The position numbers and the translations under genes are program-made. The notes beneath the pieces were generated by a model. That model saw only the letters and a program-made list of their open reading frames with translations, had not been told where the DNA came from and ran no database searches. From the NCBI RefSeq assembly GCF_000516985.1, contig NW_006917098.1, positions 310,001 through 374,000 on the forward strand: 64,000 nucleotides of DNA. The letters run 5' to 3'. The stretch comes from Pestalotiopsis fici W106-1. Its lineage: Eukaryota; Ascomycota; Sordariomycetes; Amphisphaeriales; Sporocadaceae. Positions 23,955 through 34,931 of the stretch are shown here, piece by piece (the first letter of the stretch is position 1; each line of letters starts with the position of its first letter).

Positions 23955-25099
23955 GATAAAGACCCAACGCAAGATGTTCTGTCTGGCAACGATGGTAAGT
24001 TTGCACTCGGTGTCAATTGAATGGTCAATAATCTTGCATTCGGTGAATCCAAACGACACACCGATACCGGTAGGTGGGGTTCGGCTCTGCTCCGTGCCAC
24101 CGATGGCGCCCCCCACCCCGCCTGGCACTAAGGGCGGAGGCGCTGCGCGGTTCGCCGCCTAGGAAACCCCCAATGACATGAATCGTATATCGTGAGTGGG
24201 ACCATCCCAATCAGACCAAGCTGCAATCGCTAGAATCACGGGCTATTAGTAAAACAAGCCACAAGAGATTTCCTTTGATTGATCATTCTTTATGCCGCCT
24301 TCCCTCCCTCAGGATCAGCGTATAGTCCCGTGTGTCTAGTCCCACGTATATCGTGAGGTTTCGCTTGGTGGTTCCTACACTTTATCGTATGACCTTGGCA
24401 AATCCAACTGCGCGCTCCTGGTTATAATAAGCATTTGCCGAGGTGCATAGGTACGACCAGATTTGGCGACTGGCATAGTGGTGGAACCGCGTAAACCACG
24501 CAAACACCTAGCAAACCCGCCACTTGGTCTGTACCCATGCGATATTGACTTTACTAGGTGCGATAAGGCTATAAGAACGTACACAGTATTGCGCAACTAG
24601 TATTGCTACATTCGTCTGTAAGGAGAAGAACTTGTTTTATCCATGAGTTTCTTGGTATGATGGTTATTTCCGGGAGTATGAACAGACTGGGGATGACCCC
24701 AGGAGAAGCTCGTTGAGCTTGATGATGGATGTCACGTGGGAGTACTTTCAATACCATTTTCTGAGCATTTCTATTGCAGATGAAAATTATACCCGCTTCT
24801 CTTCGTTGGAGAGCTGAGCCTAGGTGTTGTTTTTCTTATTCTTCTTTTTTTCCCATACTAGAAATACGCCGGATTTTCCTTGGCCATTTGCTTGACTGAT
24901 ACACCAAATCGCACTAATGATTATGACGCCATTATGACTTATACTTATATCTTATTCTACTACTCCAAATTCTTTATTCTATTCCCATTTCGTTTTGCAT
25001 CAGGCATCTTTATACGTGTTCGATATACCTAACAAACTCCCTGTTACACCGAGTCAGCAATCATTATTCAATATGAAATCTCACAACGTGCCAAGCGAC
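23955..25099. other. Intergenic region between PLP-enzyme and GS-like genes
   Basis: 1.15 kb. The part at 24050-24160 is GC-rich and open in several frames, probably by chance. The rest has no gene. Confidence 0.45.
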
Positions 25100-26650
25100 T
25101 CACCAATCGGTCACAGCTTCTCGCCAAGCTCTCAATTCGTGTTCTCTGGTAATCGCATAATAGTCAACGAACTCGTTGCCCATAATCTCTCGGGCGACAC
25201 TGTTTGGTGCTTGGAAACGCGCAAGAGCCAATTCGAGAGTATTGGGCAACTTGTCGGGTTTTTGTCCCCCGGGCATTTGGGAGAGTGGGGGCAAATAAAT
25301 GTTCATTTCGCGTTCAATTCCACGAAGTCCAGCCCGTAAGATGGCACTCAAGGCGTAGTGTGGGTGAAGATCGGCGCCCGGGATGCGAATCTCAAAGCGG
25401 GTTGCGCCGGGTTTGCACGTTGGCGGCGCAATCACTCGAATGCTGGATTCACGATCCTCCAATCCCCAGCTCAATGTGATAGGTGCCCAGAAATTCTCCA
25501 CGAGACGCTTATATGAGTTGACATTTGGCGCCACCATGGGCATGATGTCGGGGAGGGCATCGATCAAACCTGCGAGGAACTGCCGACCAATATCAGACAG
25601 ATGAGCCACATCATCAAACGGTGCGCTTTCATCCTTGTCCTTGCGAGCGAACAGGTTTGTGCCATCGAGATCAGTGAGTGAGATGTGAATGTGTCCAGAA
25701 CTACCGGGCATGCCATGCAGGGGTTTAGCCATGAAACAAGGCGTGACGTTGTACTGTACGCCTAGAGCTTTGGTGAGAAACCTATATTCAATTAGCTACA
25801 AGCGGTGCGACACTTTTGGATTAATTGCCATAATTTACTTGAAGATGGAGACATTGTCAGCCATTCTCTCTGATGACGATACCGCCAGAGCGGCTTCATA
25901 GACACCAGGTCCACTCTCAGTGTGCCAACCTTCAATGGGGCAACCGAGCTCCTTCGCAACGTCGTATATGCTGTGGAAGTAATCCTTGGTCATCAGCGGG
26001 CGGGACACACTGTAACCAAACATGCCTCCAGTGATTGGGCGTAGAGCTCGAGGTGCGTTGGCGTCGAGGAATGAGGCGAGGTTGGGTCGCTGCCCTAAAG
26101 ATTCGTATCCATCCTGGCCTGGGGTCTGGAAGTTCATGAACTCCAGCTCGACTTGTGGGTATGTCAGTGATAAAAGTGCTCCGAGCTGACTATGCAGGGC
26201 TCACTTACCTCCAGCGAGTCCTCGCATGCCCTTATTTGCCAAGGTCAGTGTAGTCGAGCGAGCGATGCTACGACCATCGGCAAAAACTGGCACATTATCG
26301 ATTTTGAACCTCAATAAGAAGAATGGGATATTGCTCTCAAACGGTAACCGCCTATATGAGCTCAGATCGATCTCGGCTATGAAGTCTCCATGGCCCCCCT
26401 TTTCGTTGGCAATTGAATTCTTCTGCGTATACAATACATCATGCATATCCCATGCGAAGATTGCAGAGCTCATTCCAAAACCATCTTCAAGACTGGACAG
26501 AAACTTCTCCTTGGACATGATCTTGCCACGAATTACTCCGTCGCAATCTATGCCACCGACCTTGACCTTGTCGTCCTGATCAAGTTGCTGAGCTATGTTG
26601 GTGATAGTGACTTGCTCACTATCAACGGCGCGATGCTCTGTGGACTGCAT
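25100..26650 (-). CDS. Glutamine synthetase-like ligase (FluG C-domain / type I GS-related)
   Basis: Exons 26650-26209, 26151-25839 and 25781-25100 give 478 residues. The start MQSTEHRAVD is chosen since upstream codons are not conserved-looking. GS landmarks: GVELEFMNFQTP (first metal-binding Glu strand), HTESGPGVYEAAL, GSSGHIHISL (match to the GS signature around the ammonium/ATP site), DRESSIRV, and RFEIRIPGADLHPHYALSAIL. Family role: ATP-dependent joining of glutamate to ammonia or an amine; FluG-type fungal and bacterial relatives often make gamma-glutamyl amides rather than glutamine. Cytosolic, no signal peptide. Its place between a PLP amino-acid enzyme and an aldehyde dehydrogenase supports a role in amine or amino-acid breakdown, by inference. 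All three junctions have good GT/AG signals. Confidence 0.92.
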
Positions 26651-27323
26651 TGTAAAGATCATTTCCAGCTGTTGTGAATCACTGCACACAAATGCGTTGA
26701 GAATATTTGCTTCGACAGAAGGTCTTGAAAAGCCCCGGGGCATGTGAATTCAATGTCAAATTGTGCTGGATCCTCAAAGAAGTCTTGGCGTGGGATGAGA
26801 TAGAGATCTAGACAAGTGCATAATCAAGTCACATTCAGTATCTGCAGTGCGAGAGTTGTGCCTTGAACCCGACAGCGTTACCCGCGTCGCATGAGGAAGA
26901 GCGCGGTAGCGTACCGCCCAAACCCCGTAGTCGCGGCTATAGTGCCTTGGTCCACTTGTACCGCGCTCCCGGATAGATGAGTCTGGGGCTGTGACGCACC
27001 TAGGACCAAGGGCATCCTGACTAACTATTCTGCTACGCAGTCATTGATTCAATTCCAAAGGCCGATCGTAGCAGAGACTTGACTGAATAGGCCCGAGACG
27101 GCCACACTGTTGTGGAAAGCTACTTTGGTCGAGCCAAACGATACGTAGAGATGGTACGGGCTGACCCAAAGCCATTAAGCCTGTAGTTTACAGTATATTT
27201 ATGCACAACACATCTACAACAAAATTCATATGATATTTCCTGCCTTGATGTCCTGTATTGATATTCATGCTACGTATCCCATCCGGGTAGACTAGGTACT
27301 CGACGCGCTAAACTTCTCCAAAC
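26651..27323. other. Intergenic region upstream of the GS-like gene
   Basis: 673 bases without a gene. Part of it (26870-27010) is GC-rich with CGG/CCG triplets that could bind Zn2Cys6 regulators, but no paired site stands out. Confidence 0.45.
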
Positions 27324-28850
27324 TCATGCCTGGTCCATCTTGACGTGGTAACTCTTCAACTTGACAAAAGCGTCAAAGCCACGTGGTCCTAGGGTACAAC
27401 CTAGTCCAGACTTCTTCCATCCGGTCCAAGCTAGATCCGGGTTGGGGTAATCGCAACGATTAATAAACACTGTACCCGCCTCCAGAAGCTCCTGCAGCTC
27501 CTCACCACGAGAGATGTCCTTGGTCCAGATACTGGCGGTCAACCCATAGTCGGAGTCGTTCATTAGATCCACGGCCTCATCGTCACTTGCCACCCTAGTT
27601 ACAGGGATAATGGGGCCGAAAGTCTCCTCCTTCATAACCATCATTTCATGAGTGCAATTAGTCAATAGACAAGGTGCAACATAATTTCCGTCAGGAGATG
27701 CGCTCTTGAAGGTGGTATTCTCTGGGGTGGAATCCACGGCACCCTTGGCCAAAGCATCATCAATTTGCGCCTGAATAGCTTGCTTGGCGGCACGCGACAC
27801 CACGGGACCGACCATTGTCTTGGGATCCATTGGGTCACCAAGTACGTAACTGCAGAGGTTAACATAATCAGCAAGTAGTACGAGGTTATCTCTTTTGGAT
27901 AATGGGACATTCTTACGACTTGAGCTCATCTTGAAGCTCTTTGATGAATGCGTCGTGGACGTCGGTGTGGACATAGATGCGCTCGACAGCACAGCAGCTC
28001 TGTCCCGCATTGAACACGGCACCATCGACCAGCTGGGCTGCCACATATTTCACGTCGGCGTCAGGACGTACATAGGCAGGGTCATTGCCTCCCAGTTCGA
28101 GATTGACGGGGATGCAGCGGGAAGCTGCGGTCTCACGAATGGCAAGTCCGCCAGCAGTAGATCCAGTGAAGCTGACCAACCCGACCTCTGGTAGCAAGAC
28201 GAGCTCCTTCACTAGGTTTGGATCCCCAGACTGAACTATGGTCAGCACATCCTCTGGTAAACCAGCCTCGTGAAAAATTTCCAGCAGACGCTCCCCGACA
28301 AGGGGCGTCTGTGGCGAAGGCTTGAGAATGACACTGTTTCCAGCGAGAAGTGCGGGTATGAGGGAGTTGACGATGATCAGATACGGGAACTAGTAATTTG
28401 AATACATTAATAGCCGTTGCGTAGCATGAAGAGTAACATGCCACCTACGTTCCAAGCAAATACGACCAAGGTTGGTCCCACTGGAATCTTCTTGATGAAG
28501 CGCTTAAAGCCAGACTCTTCACGGCCAGGTATGGGCGCTAGAGCTTCTTGCACGATGTCAAGCAGGTAATCTGCACGCTTCTGCATGGTCTCTATTTCCT
28601 TGTGGCTAAAGGCAATAGGTCTGCCCATCTGCTCGGACAATTCACGGCCCAGATCCATCTTTCGCTCCTGGACCAGTGCGAGCGCCTTGACAACAATATC
28701 GCGTCTCTGTTGCAGTGAAAGCTTTGAGAAAGATTCGAAGGCGACATTGGATCGCTTAGTGATATCCTGAGCCTGCTGCACGGTGGTGGCAGCACGCTCA
28801 GAAATCACCTTGTTTGTGGAAGGGGAAATGGTCTTGATAGTAGTAGACAT
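27324..28850 (-). CDS. Aldehyde dehydrogenase (NAD(P)+-dependent, ALDH superfamily)
   Basis: Exons 28850-28449, 28389-27917 and 27849-27324 give 466 residues from MSTTIKTISPSTNKV. Landmarks: FAWNFPYLIIVNSLIPALL and ILKPSPQTP (cofactor binding), SFTGSTAGG, the active-site Glu in LELGGNDPAYV, and the nucleophile Cys in NAGQSCCAVERIYV. The C-terminal EETFGPIIPVTRV and INRCDYPNPDLAWTGWKKSGLG blocks complete the fold. Oxidises an aldehyde to the acid; substrate unknown. Length is near the family norm. Divergent from the SDR gene with 684 bases between starts, so the two may share a promoter region. Confidence 0.94.
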
Positions 28851-29534
28851 TGTTGGCTCAAGTTTCGAAGGACAATACAAAGAATGTATAGCAGCAAGAG
28901 ATGCAGGGTGGCATGTCATGAAAGGGGTGTCATCTCAAGCTAGATACATATTATGCTCCGAGGGCCGCGCTGGGATGAGATTCAGTCAGTTTGTCACGAG
29001 TGATTGCCATTTCACTAACTCATGCCCGAGAGACGAATTGTAACATCATTTTCCCTGACAGGCAATCATGCGGGATCTTCATTCACACCAAAGTTGTTGT
29101 CGAAACGCGCGCTACGCCTTTCTCCCCTATTTACCGCGCTCCGACTCCGTACCGCGATAGCGTGGACCGCGCACGACCCCCTGCTGCCGCCACCGCCAGA
29201 GAACCTCTGTACATGGCGGACCGGTCAAAAATACCCGAGGAGCGATCTGGTGATCCTCATTGAGTAATGTAGAGGCTCGCGGGTAGACGCTCATGGTCAT
29301 GGATCGTTATTTCGTGTTTTCTCCACTCCATAGATCGTGGGCAATTGTTCGAGACGATTAACATTATAAATACTCAGAAAGGCGTGCTGATGAATAAATG
29401 ACGTTCATAGCCCACCATCAACACCGCAACTGATGCAATTATCACTACTCGAGCAGTCTTTATTTTGAAATTGCGCAGCTTTCTTGTCCTGACACAATCT
29501 TCAGCATCGCAGAACATAATCCAAGGGTAAGAAA
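28851..29534. other. Divergent promoter region (ALDH / SDR)
   Basis: 684 bases between two divergent starts. The middle (29100-29200) is GC-rich with several CCGC/GCGG units. No gene seen. Confidence 0.5.
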
Positions 29535-30491
29535 ATGGTCAACAGACTCGCAGGCAAAAATGCCATAATCACTGGTGCTGCTGGGTGCGTATGATGCTCG
29601 ATTCTCCAATCTTTGAGATTTGAGAGCTTACAGCAGATAACAAACAGTGGTGTGGGTCTCGAAGCTAGCATCCTCATGCTACAAGAAGGCGCCTCGGTCT
29701 TGATGACGGATGTCAATGATGCCACCCTTCAAAGAGCGTTCGCCAAGGTGAAGCAGGTGGTCCCCAATCACACGGGAAATGTCGCGGCCAAAGTCGTGGA
29801 TGTGTCAAAAGAGGCTAACATTGAGGCTGCCGTGAACTCTACTGACGAGTGGGGTGGAGTTGATGTAATGTTCAACAATGCTGGCATTATGCACCCCAAA
29901 GACGGTGATGCCGAAGAGTGCCCTGACTCCATATGGGATCTAACTATGAATATCAACGTCAAGGGCGTATGGTTTGGCTCCAAGCATGCTGTACGATCTC
30001 TCCGCAAGCACGGCAAGACCAAGGGCAGTATCATCAACACGGCTAGCATGGTTGCTATTGTCGGCTCTGCTACTCCCCAGGTCGCCTATACCGCCAGTAA
30101 AGGCGCTGTTCTCGCCCTGACCCGCGAACTTGCCATTGTTCATGCCCGTGAGGGTTATCGCTTCAACTCGCTTTGCCCGGCCCCTCTGAAGTATGTTAAA
30201 CTCCACACTGTGCCATTCGCGTCCATGCAGCTGACCCAATGTCCCGGCAGCACTCCCATGCTCCAGGAGTTCCTTGGCGACGACAAGCCCAAGAGGTTTC
30301 GCCGTGAGGTCCACTTCCCCACGGGACGTTTCGGGGAGGCTATTGAGCAAGCACAGGCCGCCGTCTTCCTGGCCTCTGATGAAAGTAGCTTCGTTATCGG
30401 GCACGACATGGTCGTCGACGGTGGTCTGACCAAGGCTTATGTCACACCTGAGGGCTCCGCGATTGCTGCGCCCAAGAATCAGGGACACTAG
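29535..30491 (+). CDS. Short-chain dehydrogenase/reductase (classical SDR)
   Basis: Exons 29535-29584, 29648-30190 and 30251-30491 give 277 residues. The Rossmann motif is made across intron 1 (TGAAGGVGLEAS), followed by DVNDATL (cofactor selectivity region), NNAGIMHP, and the catalytic Ser-Tyr-Lys in NTASMVAI and YTASKGAV. Intron 2 is 60 bases and in frame, so it would read through without a stop; splicing gives the expected CPAPLNTPMLQEFL in place of a foreign insert. Oxidoreductase using NAD(H) or NADP(H); the Asp after the second strand suggests NAD. Cytosolic. Followed on the same strand by a broken permease. Confidence 0.92.
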
Positions 30492-30889
30492 ACTAGCAGC
30501 AATTCGATATTGAACAGAGGCACAATACTTGACTTATCTAATGATACAACTTTGTTGCAAGAAATGTCTTCATACGATTGACCGTGCATTACTGGTTGAT
30601 TCTTTTTAAGCTATCGGCGTCATATTTACATTAGGGTACATGCTTCTAATAGAATCACACGTGTCACTTAATGTTGAAATTGCTCACAATTTCAAAATAC
30701 CAACTCTGACTGCTGCCTTTGACTTGGGAACCGTATCATGTTGTTGCCATTCTCGCTGTCTCTGCATACCAGAGAGAAGTCCAGGGAACATGTACAAAGT
30801 GATTGGGGGCTGTGAATCCTTTCGATCATCACCTATGGTAACTCTCCATTGATTTTACTCATGTCCTGAACTCATATTGCTCTGAGTAG
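30492..30889. other. Spacer, perhaps more of the decayed permease
   Basis: About 400 bases between the SDR stop and the recognisable permease fragment. MYKVIGGCESFRSSPM at 30790-30837, followed by a GTAACT and a TAG acceptor at 30887-30889, may be a further decayed permease exon. The rest is AT-rich without a gene. Confidence 0.35.
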
Positions 30890-31385
30890 GGGCTCCGCGC
30901 ACATCGTAAGCTCGATCATCGTCTCTATACTTGGTGCCCTTTATCTGGCCTTTGCCACTGTATTCAACGGCATGATTACAGCTTGCATGGTACTAATGTA
31001 TGACTCGTACGCTATTCCTGTCGTCTGTCTGCTGGTCTGAGGACGCTCAAATATCCAGCCCGGGCCGTTCTGGTTGGGCAAGCTTGGACACTTGTGCAAC
31101 TACATACTGTTACTCTGGCTTTGCTTTACCTTTGTTGTAAGTCAAGATCTCTGAAAGTCGCCGCCCCCAAGTATTGTGTTCCGCCGTTCACATTGTTACA
31201 AAAATGTAGCACGACTGATATTCTGGAAGTAGATGTACTCTTTTCCGCCAGCATATCCTGCCGTGGCTGGGAATATGAACTATTTTTCGGTTGTTTACGG
31301 TATCGTTGCTGTGATCTCGGTGACTTGGTGGTTCCTTGTGGCGAGACGGACCTATCAACCTCTTCGGCAAACCCAAAGTCACTAA
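30890..31385 (+). pseudogene. Amino-acid/GABA-type permease (APC superfamily), C-terminal remnant
   Basis: Only the last about 130 codons are readable: exon 30890-31136 (SAHIVSSIIVSILGALYLAF, YDSYAIPVVCLL, then SNIQPGPFWLGKLG) and exon 31233-31385 (MYSFPPAYPAVAGNMNYFSV, then VTWWFLVARRTYQPL). These match the last three to four membrane helices of fungal amino-acid/choline/GABA permeases. Breaks: a TGA at 31038-31040 sits where the family has Arg (one C to T change in CGA), and the first about 350 residues are missing or unrecognisable upstream. Intact relatives import amino acids or amines across the plasma membrane; this copy should be dead. It follows the SDR on the same strand. Confidence 0.82.
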
Positions 31386-31621
31386 ATGAACTACCGGACC
31401 TGTCAATTCAGCTGTCACTATAGCCAGCATTGCAACGAACACTACATAATCATAATTGCCAGATGTTCAATCTTATTAAACGAGCCAGTTTGGACATGTC
31501 CTTTCTATCTAGCTTGACAATAGGCGAGCAAAAAGAGGGGACGCGGCTAATGTGAATGCGTGCGCGCCGTTCGAATTCTTGATTTTCAAATTGGATGCGC
31601 AATGATTATCGCCTGCAAGAT

Positions 31622-32374
31622 TCATAAACCCTTTAGTCCCTGAGGAACCAGTTCAACAGTATATCCGTCCTAGAAATCAAAGGCCATGATTAGTTTTCTT
31701 GCTCATTATCACAGTGAAACTGGACAATTAAACAAACGCCGGTGTGTAAAACATGCGGGATCTTTGATGAATGCAATTTGTTTGAAAACGTCATCATAGC
31801 TCTTGTGGAGTTCGCCTAATCCGATACCACGCTGCGCTTCCCATTGGCTCAGGGGGATAGCTTCCCGGGTTGAAATGCCCAAGTCTTTGATCACTTCCAC
31901 CCCATGACGCTTGAGACGCTGCAGTGCTGTCGCAACGTCGGGCACGGAAAAGCCCAAGTGTCCCAGGCCCAAATTTGGGGGTACGTTACCGGTACTATAA
32001 TATCCCTCGGGCTCGTTCTCTGATCCGTGAATGTGATATAATTCCATGAGACCCAGAGTATGAGCGAGAACGGGTAACGTTTCCTTGCCAAACGCTGAAA
32101 GGTCTAGCCGGTGATGTTCTGACTGCGGGTACCCGAGGTAGTAGATAGTGAAAGGTCCAACGTTCCATGTGAAGACTGTACGCATGCCCATAAGGTTCAC
32201 GTAGAAATGCAAAGACCGAACGGGGTCGCGCACTCGCAACATGAAATGATTGAGTTTGTATCCGATTGTTGGGTTGTCAGCCGACAACGGGGGTTCGTTT
32301 CCCAAGCCATTGGAGAAAATCTGCCCAACCGGGAAAGGTGATGATGATGATGCGCCTGATGGTGACTGAGCCAT
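31622..32374 (-). CDS. Glyoxalase I-like protein (lactoylglutathione lyase / VOC superfamily)
   Basis: Exons 32374-31757 and 31669-31622 give 221 residues. Metal-ligand positions of glyoxalase I are kept: His43 in NHFMLRVRDP, Glu in LMELYHIHGSE, His in GLGHLGFSV, and Glu in the last exon (DGYTVELV). FYVNLMGMRTVF is typical of the family. Family role: converts the methylglyoxal-glutathione adduct to S-lactoylglutathione using Zn or Ni. The intron (31756-31670) appears to start with GC (GCATGT) rather than GT; reading through instead gives a frame that loses the last metal ligand and ends CFTHRRLFNCPVSL. The fit of DP/DGYTVELV makes the GC-AG intron the better model. No signal peptide; cytosolic. 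Confidence 0.9.
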
Positions 32375-32478
32375 TCTGGAAGGACTTGATGACTTAAACT
32401 CAATAAGAAGAAATGGAAATAATACAGAAGATGTGCTTCGACAAGTAAGGGCGGGGAGAATGGTTTAAATATTATACT

Positions 32479-32551
32479 CGTGTCACACCCCCACTTAGAA
32501 CTTAAAATTGGTAAGGAACGAATCCTTTTTAGTAAATGGGGGTGTGGCACG
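32479..32551. promoter_or_regulatory. Imperfect inverted repeat in the glyoxalase-like gene's upstream region
   Basis: Arms 32479-32497 (CGTGTCACACCCCCACTTA) and 32533-32551 are reverse complements at 17 of 19 positions, with a 35-base loop. It lies 105-177 bases upstream of the start codon. CCCCAC within it fits the loose CreA consensus (SYGGRG on the other strand). It may be a regulatory site or a small foldback relic. Confidence 0.5.
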
Positions 32552-34931
32552 GGTAGCCGTTGATTGAGTTGGCATGGCGTAGAACTTGTATAAAAGGTGC
32601 ATAACATCGTATTAGACTCCGGAATTTCAGAGTGCATTTTTTTTATGTTGAAATCGATTTGCTAAAACTTAGTGAAAGTGGTTTCATGGTAATATTTACT
32701 TAAAAAGATGCAAACAAAATTATTACGTAAATGAGCTTGAATTACGGGTTAAGCTTGCCCAGTTGCAAATATTGCTTATAAAGCAATTTTAATCTCTACG
32801 TATTATATTCAGTATAATTCGACCATCCTTCATATCACAATATCGTGATATATGTTTTTATTAATTAAGCTGAGCCATTCCACGACCACGAACCTAGTAA
32901 CAGTATGGGAACCATCGTTTCGTGAGTCGGCCCTTATCGGAGTTAATTAATAAGCGTGGGGATGCGCTTATGGCCGAAATCATCGAGGACCAATCACAAA
33001 TCTCGAAGGCTTGATTGATTTGAAAATTGGCTCTAAATGACAACTGGTAAAATGCCGATCGAATTTGCCGGCTGCATATGGCCGTAATTTCCTTATGCGG
33101 TGTAATTGTATCACACTTTATCTTTCACAATTTTATGTGGCTAAGATTTACGCAAACCTCATGGAGTATAAGGATTATCGATTTCCTCTGCCCTGCTAAT
33201 AAAAAATTCAATAGACAAAGAATTTATTTCAAAGCCGTGAGTAACTTGTATGTGAAGTCACGTGTGTTTTAATGCGAAAAGTTTACCCTTATATTGATTT
33301 GCTGCTAATAAATTTTAAAAAAAAATTAATCATTAATGCACGGTTAATTATAACAAGACATTTCTTGCAACGCAGTTATACCGTTGTATAATTTGAGTAT
33401 CATGCTAGTATTCAAGATCAAATTGCTCCCATTCTAGTGTCCCTATTCATGAGCGTTGGTCCACTGTTGGCTCGCTGCCCACGCTTGTTGACTTACTTGA
33501 ACATGAGCGATTACCATGCCTGCGACATGCATGTATTATATCATAGACTCATTCATAACGAGAGGTTTGGTGCATTTCATCCACACCTATTTCGATTCTG
33601 CTGAAGGCTCCTGTCAGAGATCCGATGAAGAATTTGAAACTCAGTTCCGCAGGTGGTGCGAGTATGGAGAAATCTGTGGTTCAGCATCCTTTATAACCTA
33701 CTCAGCTGCCAGTCAACTTACAAAATCTATTATGCGGGACATGACATTCGGCTGTTTCACGCTTCCCGGTGTCAGTTTCTTCTGCGTAGTTGACCAGAGA
33801 GCTTTGTATAATTTGTTTCGCGCCAGTGACAGAAAAGTCTGGGGAGAAGTCCCGTATCACTCGCCGAGAATGCTTTCCGCAGATTGACCAATCTTGTCAA
33901 GCAATGTATCTAAGCGAATCACACCTCAGTCATATCACACCAAGAGGGCCAATGCGGGACATACATCTCAATCTACTCGCGGTGCAGGTGAGGCTGAACG
34001 TTCGACGCTTCAGCAGCATTACTAGCTCAGACGGTTAAGTCCTCGGAAGGTCTCGTACTCCTCGACACCTTGGCCGCTAGGGGCCCACACGAGAACGTTG
34101 ACACTGATATCAAGTCGTCATTCCTTGAAGCCCAGATGTTGCCAAAGGAAAATTCTACTAACGAGCGCCGTCCAATGGCATTGAGCTTGGGACGAATCAA
34201 CCACGGGCAGCAAATTGTCTGGAGTTCGGCACTCTCGCGTCCCGAGGCCATCGCCAAGGACAGCACATTTATTAGACCTAAGGATTTTCATCGCAAGACT
34301 GCGATTAGTCAACCAAGCTGCTGAACATGCCTGATTAAGAACGGATAAAAGTGGACTAAATCAATGTCCGCTTTCGCGTTCGGCAGGCTGCATCGGCACT
34401 ACGAACCAGGGATTTCTGAACCTCCACCCCCACATCTCGATGCGCTTACAAATTAGACCACCATGTAGTAAGAAGCTTACCGAAAGGGGTTGCAGGTCCC
34501 TGGACACTTCATGCGGCTCCAACGAACGCACACACTCTTCGTTTTAGTCAAGATTATACACCAAGAAGTTTGTTACCGGCATTATTCTTCGGCAGTATAT
34601 AGCACTAAAGCTACGTATCTAGGAAAAGTTTGTTTTTCACTCGCCTGAATGTGGCTTCGATGCAATGTTTCTATCACATGCCATCAAGGGAACAGAAGCA
34701 TTCTTCTTCTTTTTTTCAGTCCCCATCGGCAAATTCAGGATTGGTAGATAGCACTCCTCGCCTTTAGTTTACGCCTTGCTATGGTGTTGAGTGCTGCGTG
34801 CCGGTAGTTACCGCGGTACTGTAGAGCTTCTTCTCGATATATATATACTAGGTATGTAATAAGAGTTCGCCGTTAATTAACACACTTGACTAAAATAGAA
34901 GAGCATCCGTGGAAACCATCTACAAACACCG
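32552..34931. other. Long AT-rich intergenic region
   Basis: 2.4 kb without a recognised gene. From about 32640 to 33480 the DNA is strongly AT-rich (many TTAATTAA- and AATTTTAAA-type words), as in repeats altered by RIP or in isochore-like spacers. Frames at 33516-33887 (123 codons) and 34027-34324 (both strands) match nothing I know. A small palindrome (ATATCAC, spacer, GTGATAT) lies near 32836-32855. Confidence 0.5.

Noticed and set aside
33516..33887. 123-codon frame in the AT-rich spacer
   Set aside because: No known domain and no supporting neighbours; kept only as a note in the spacer entry.
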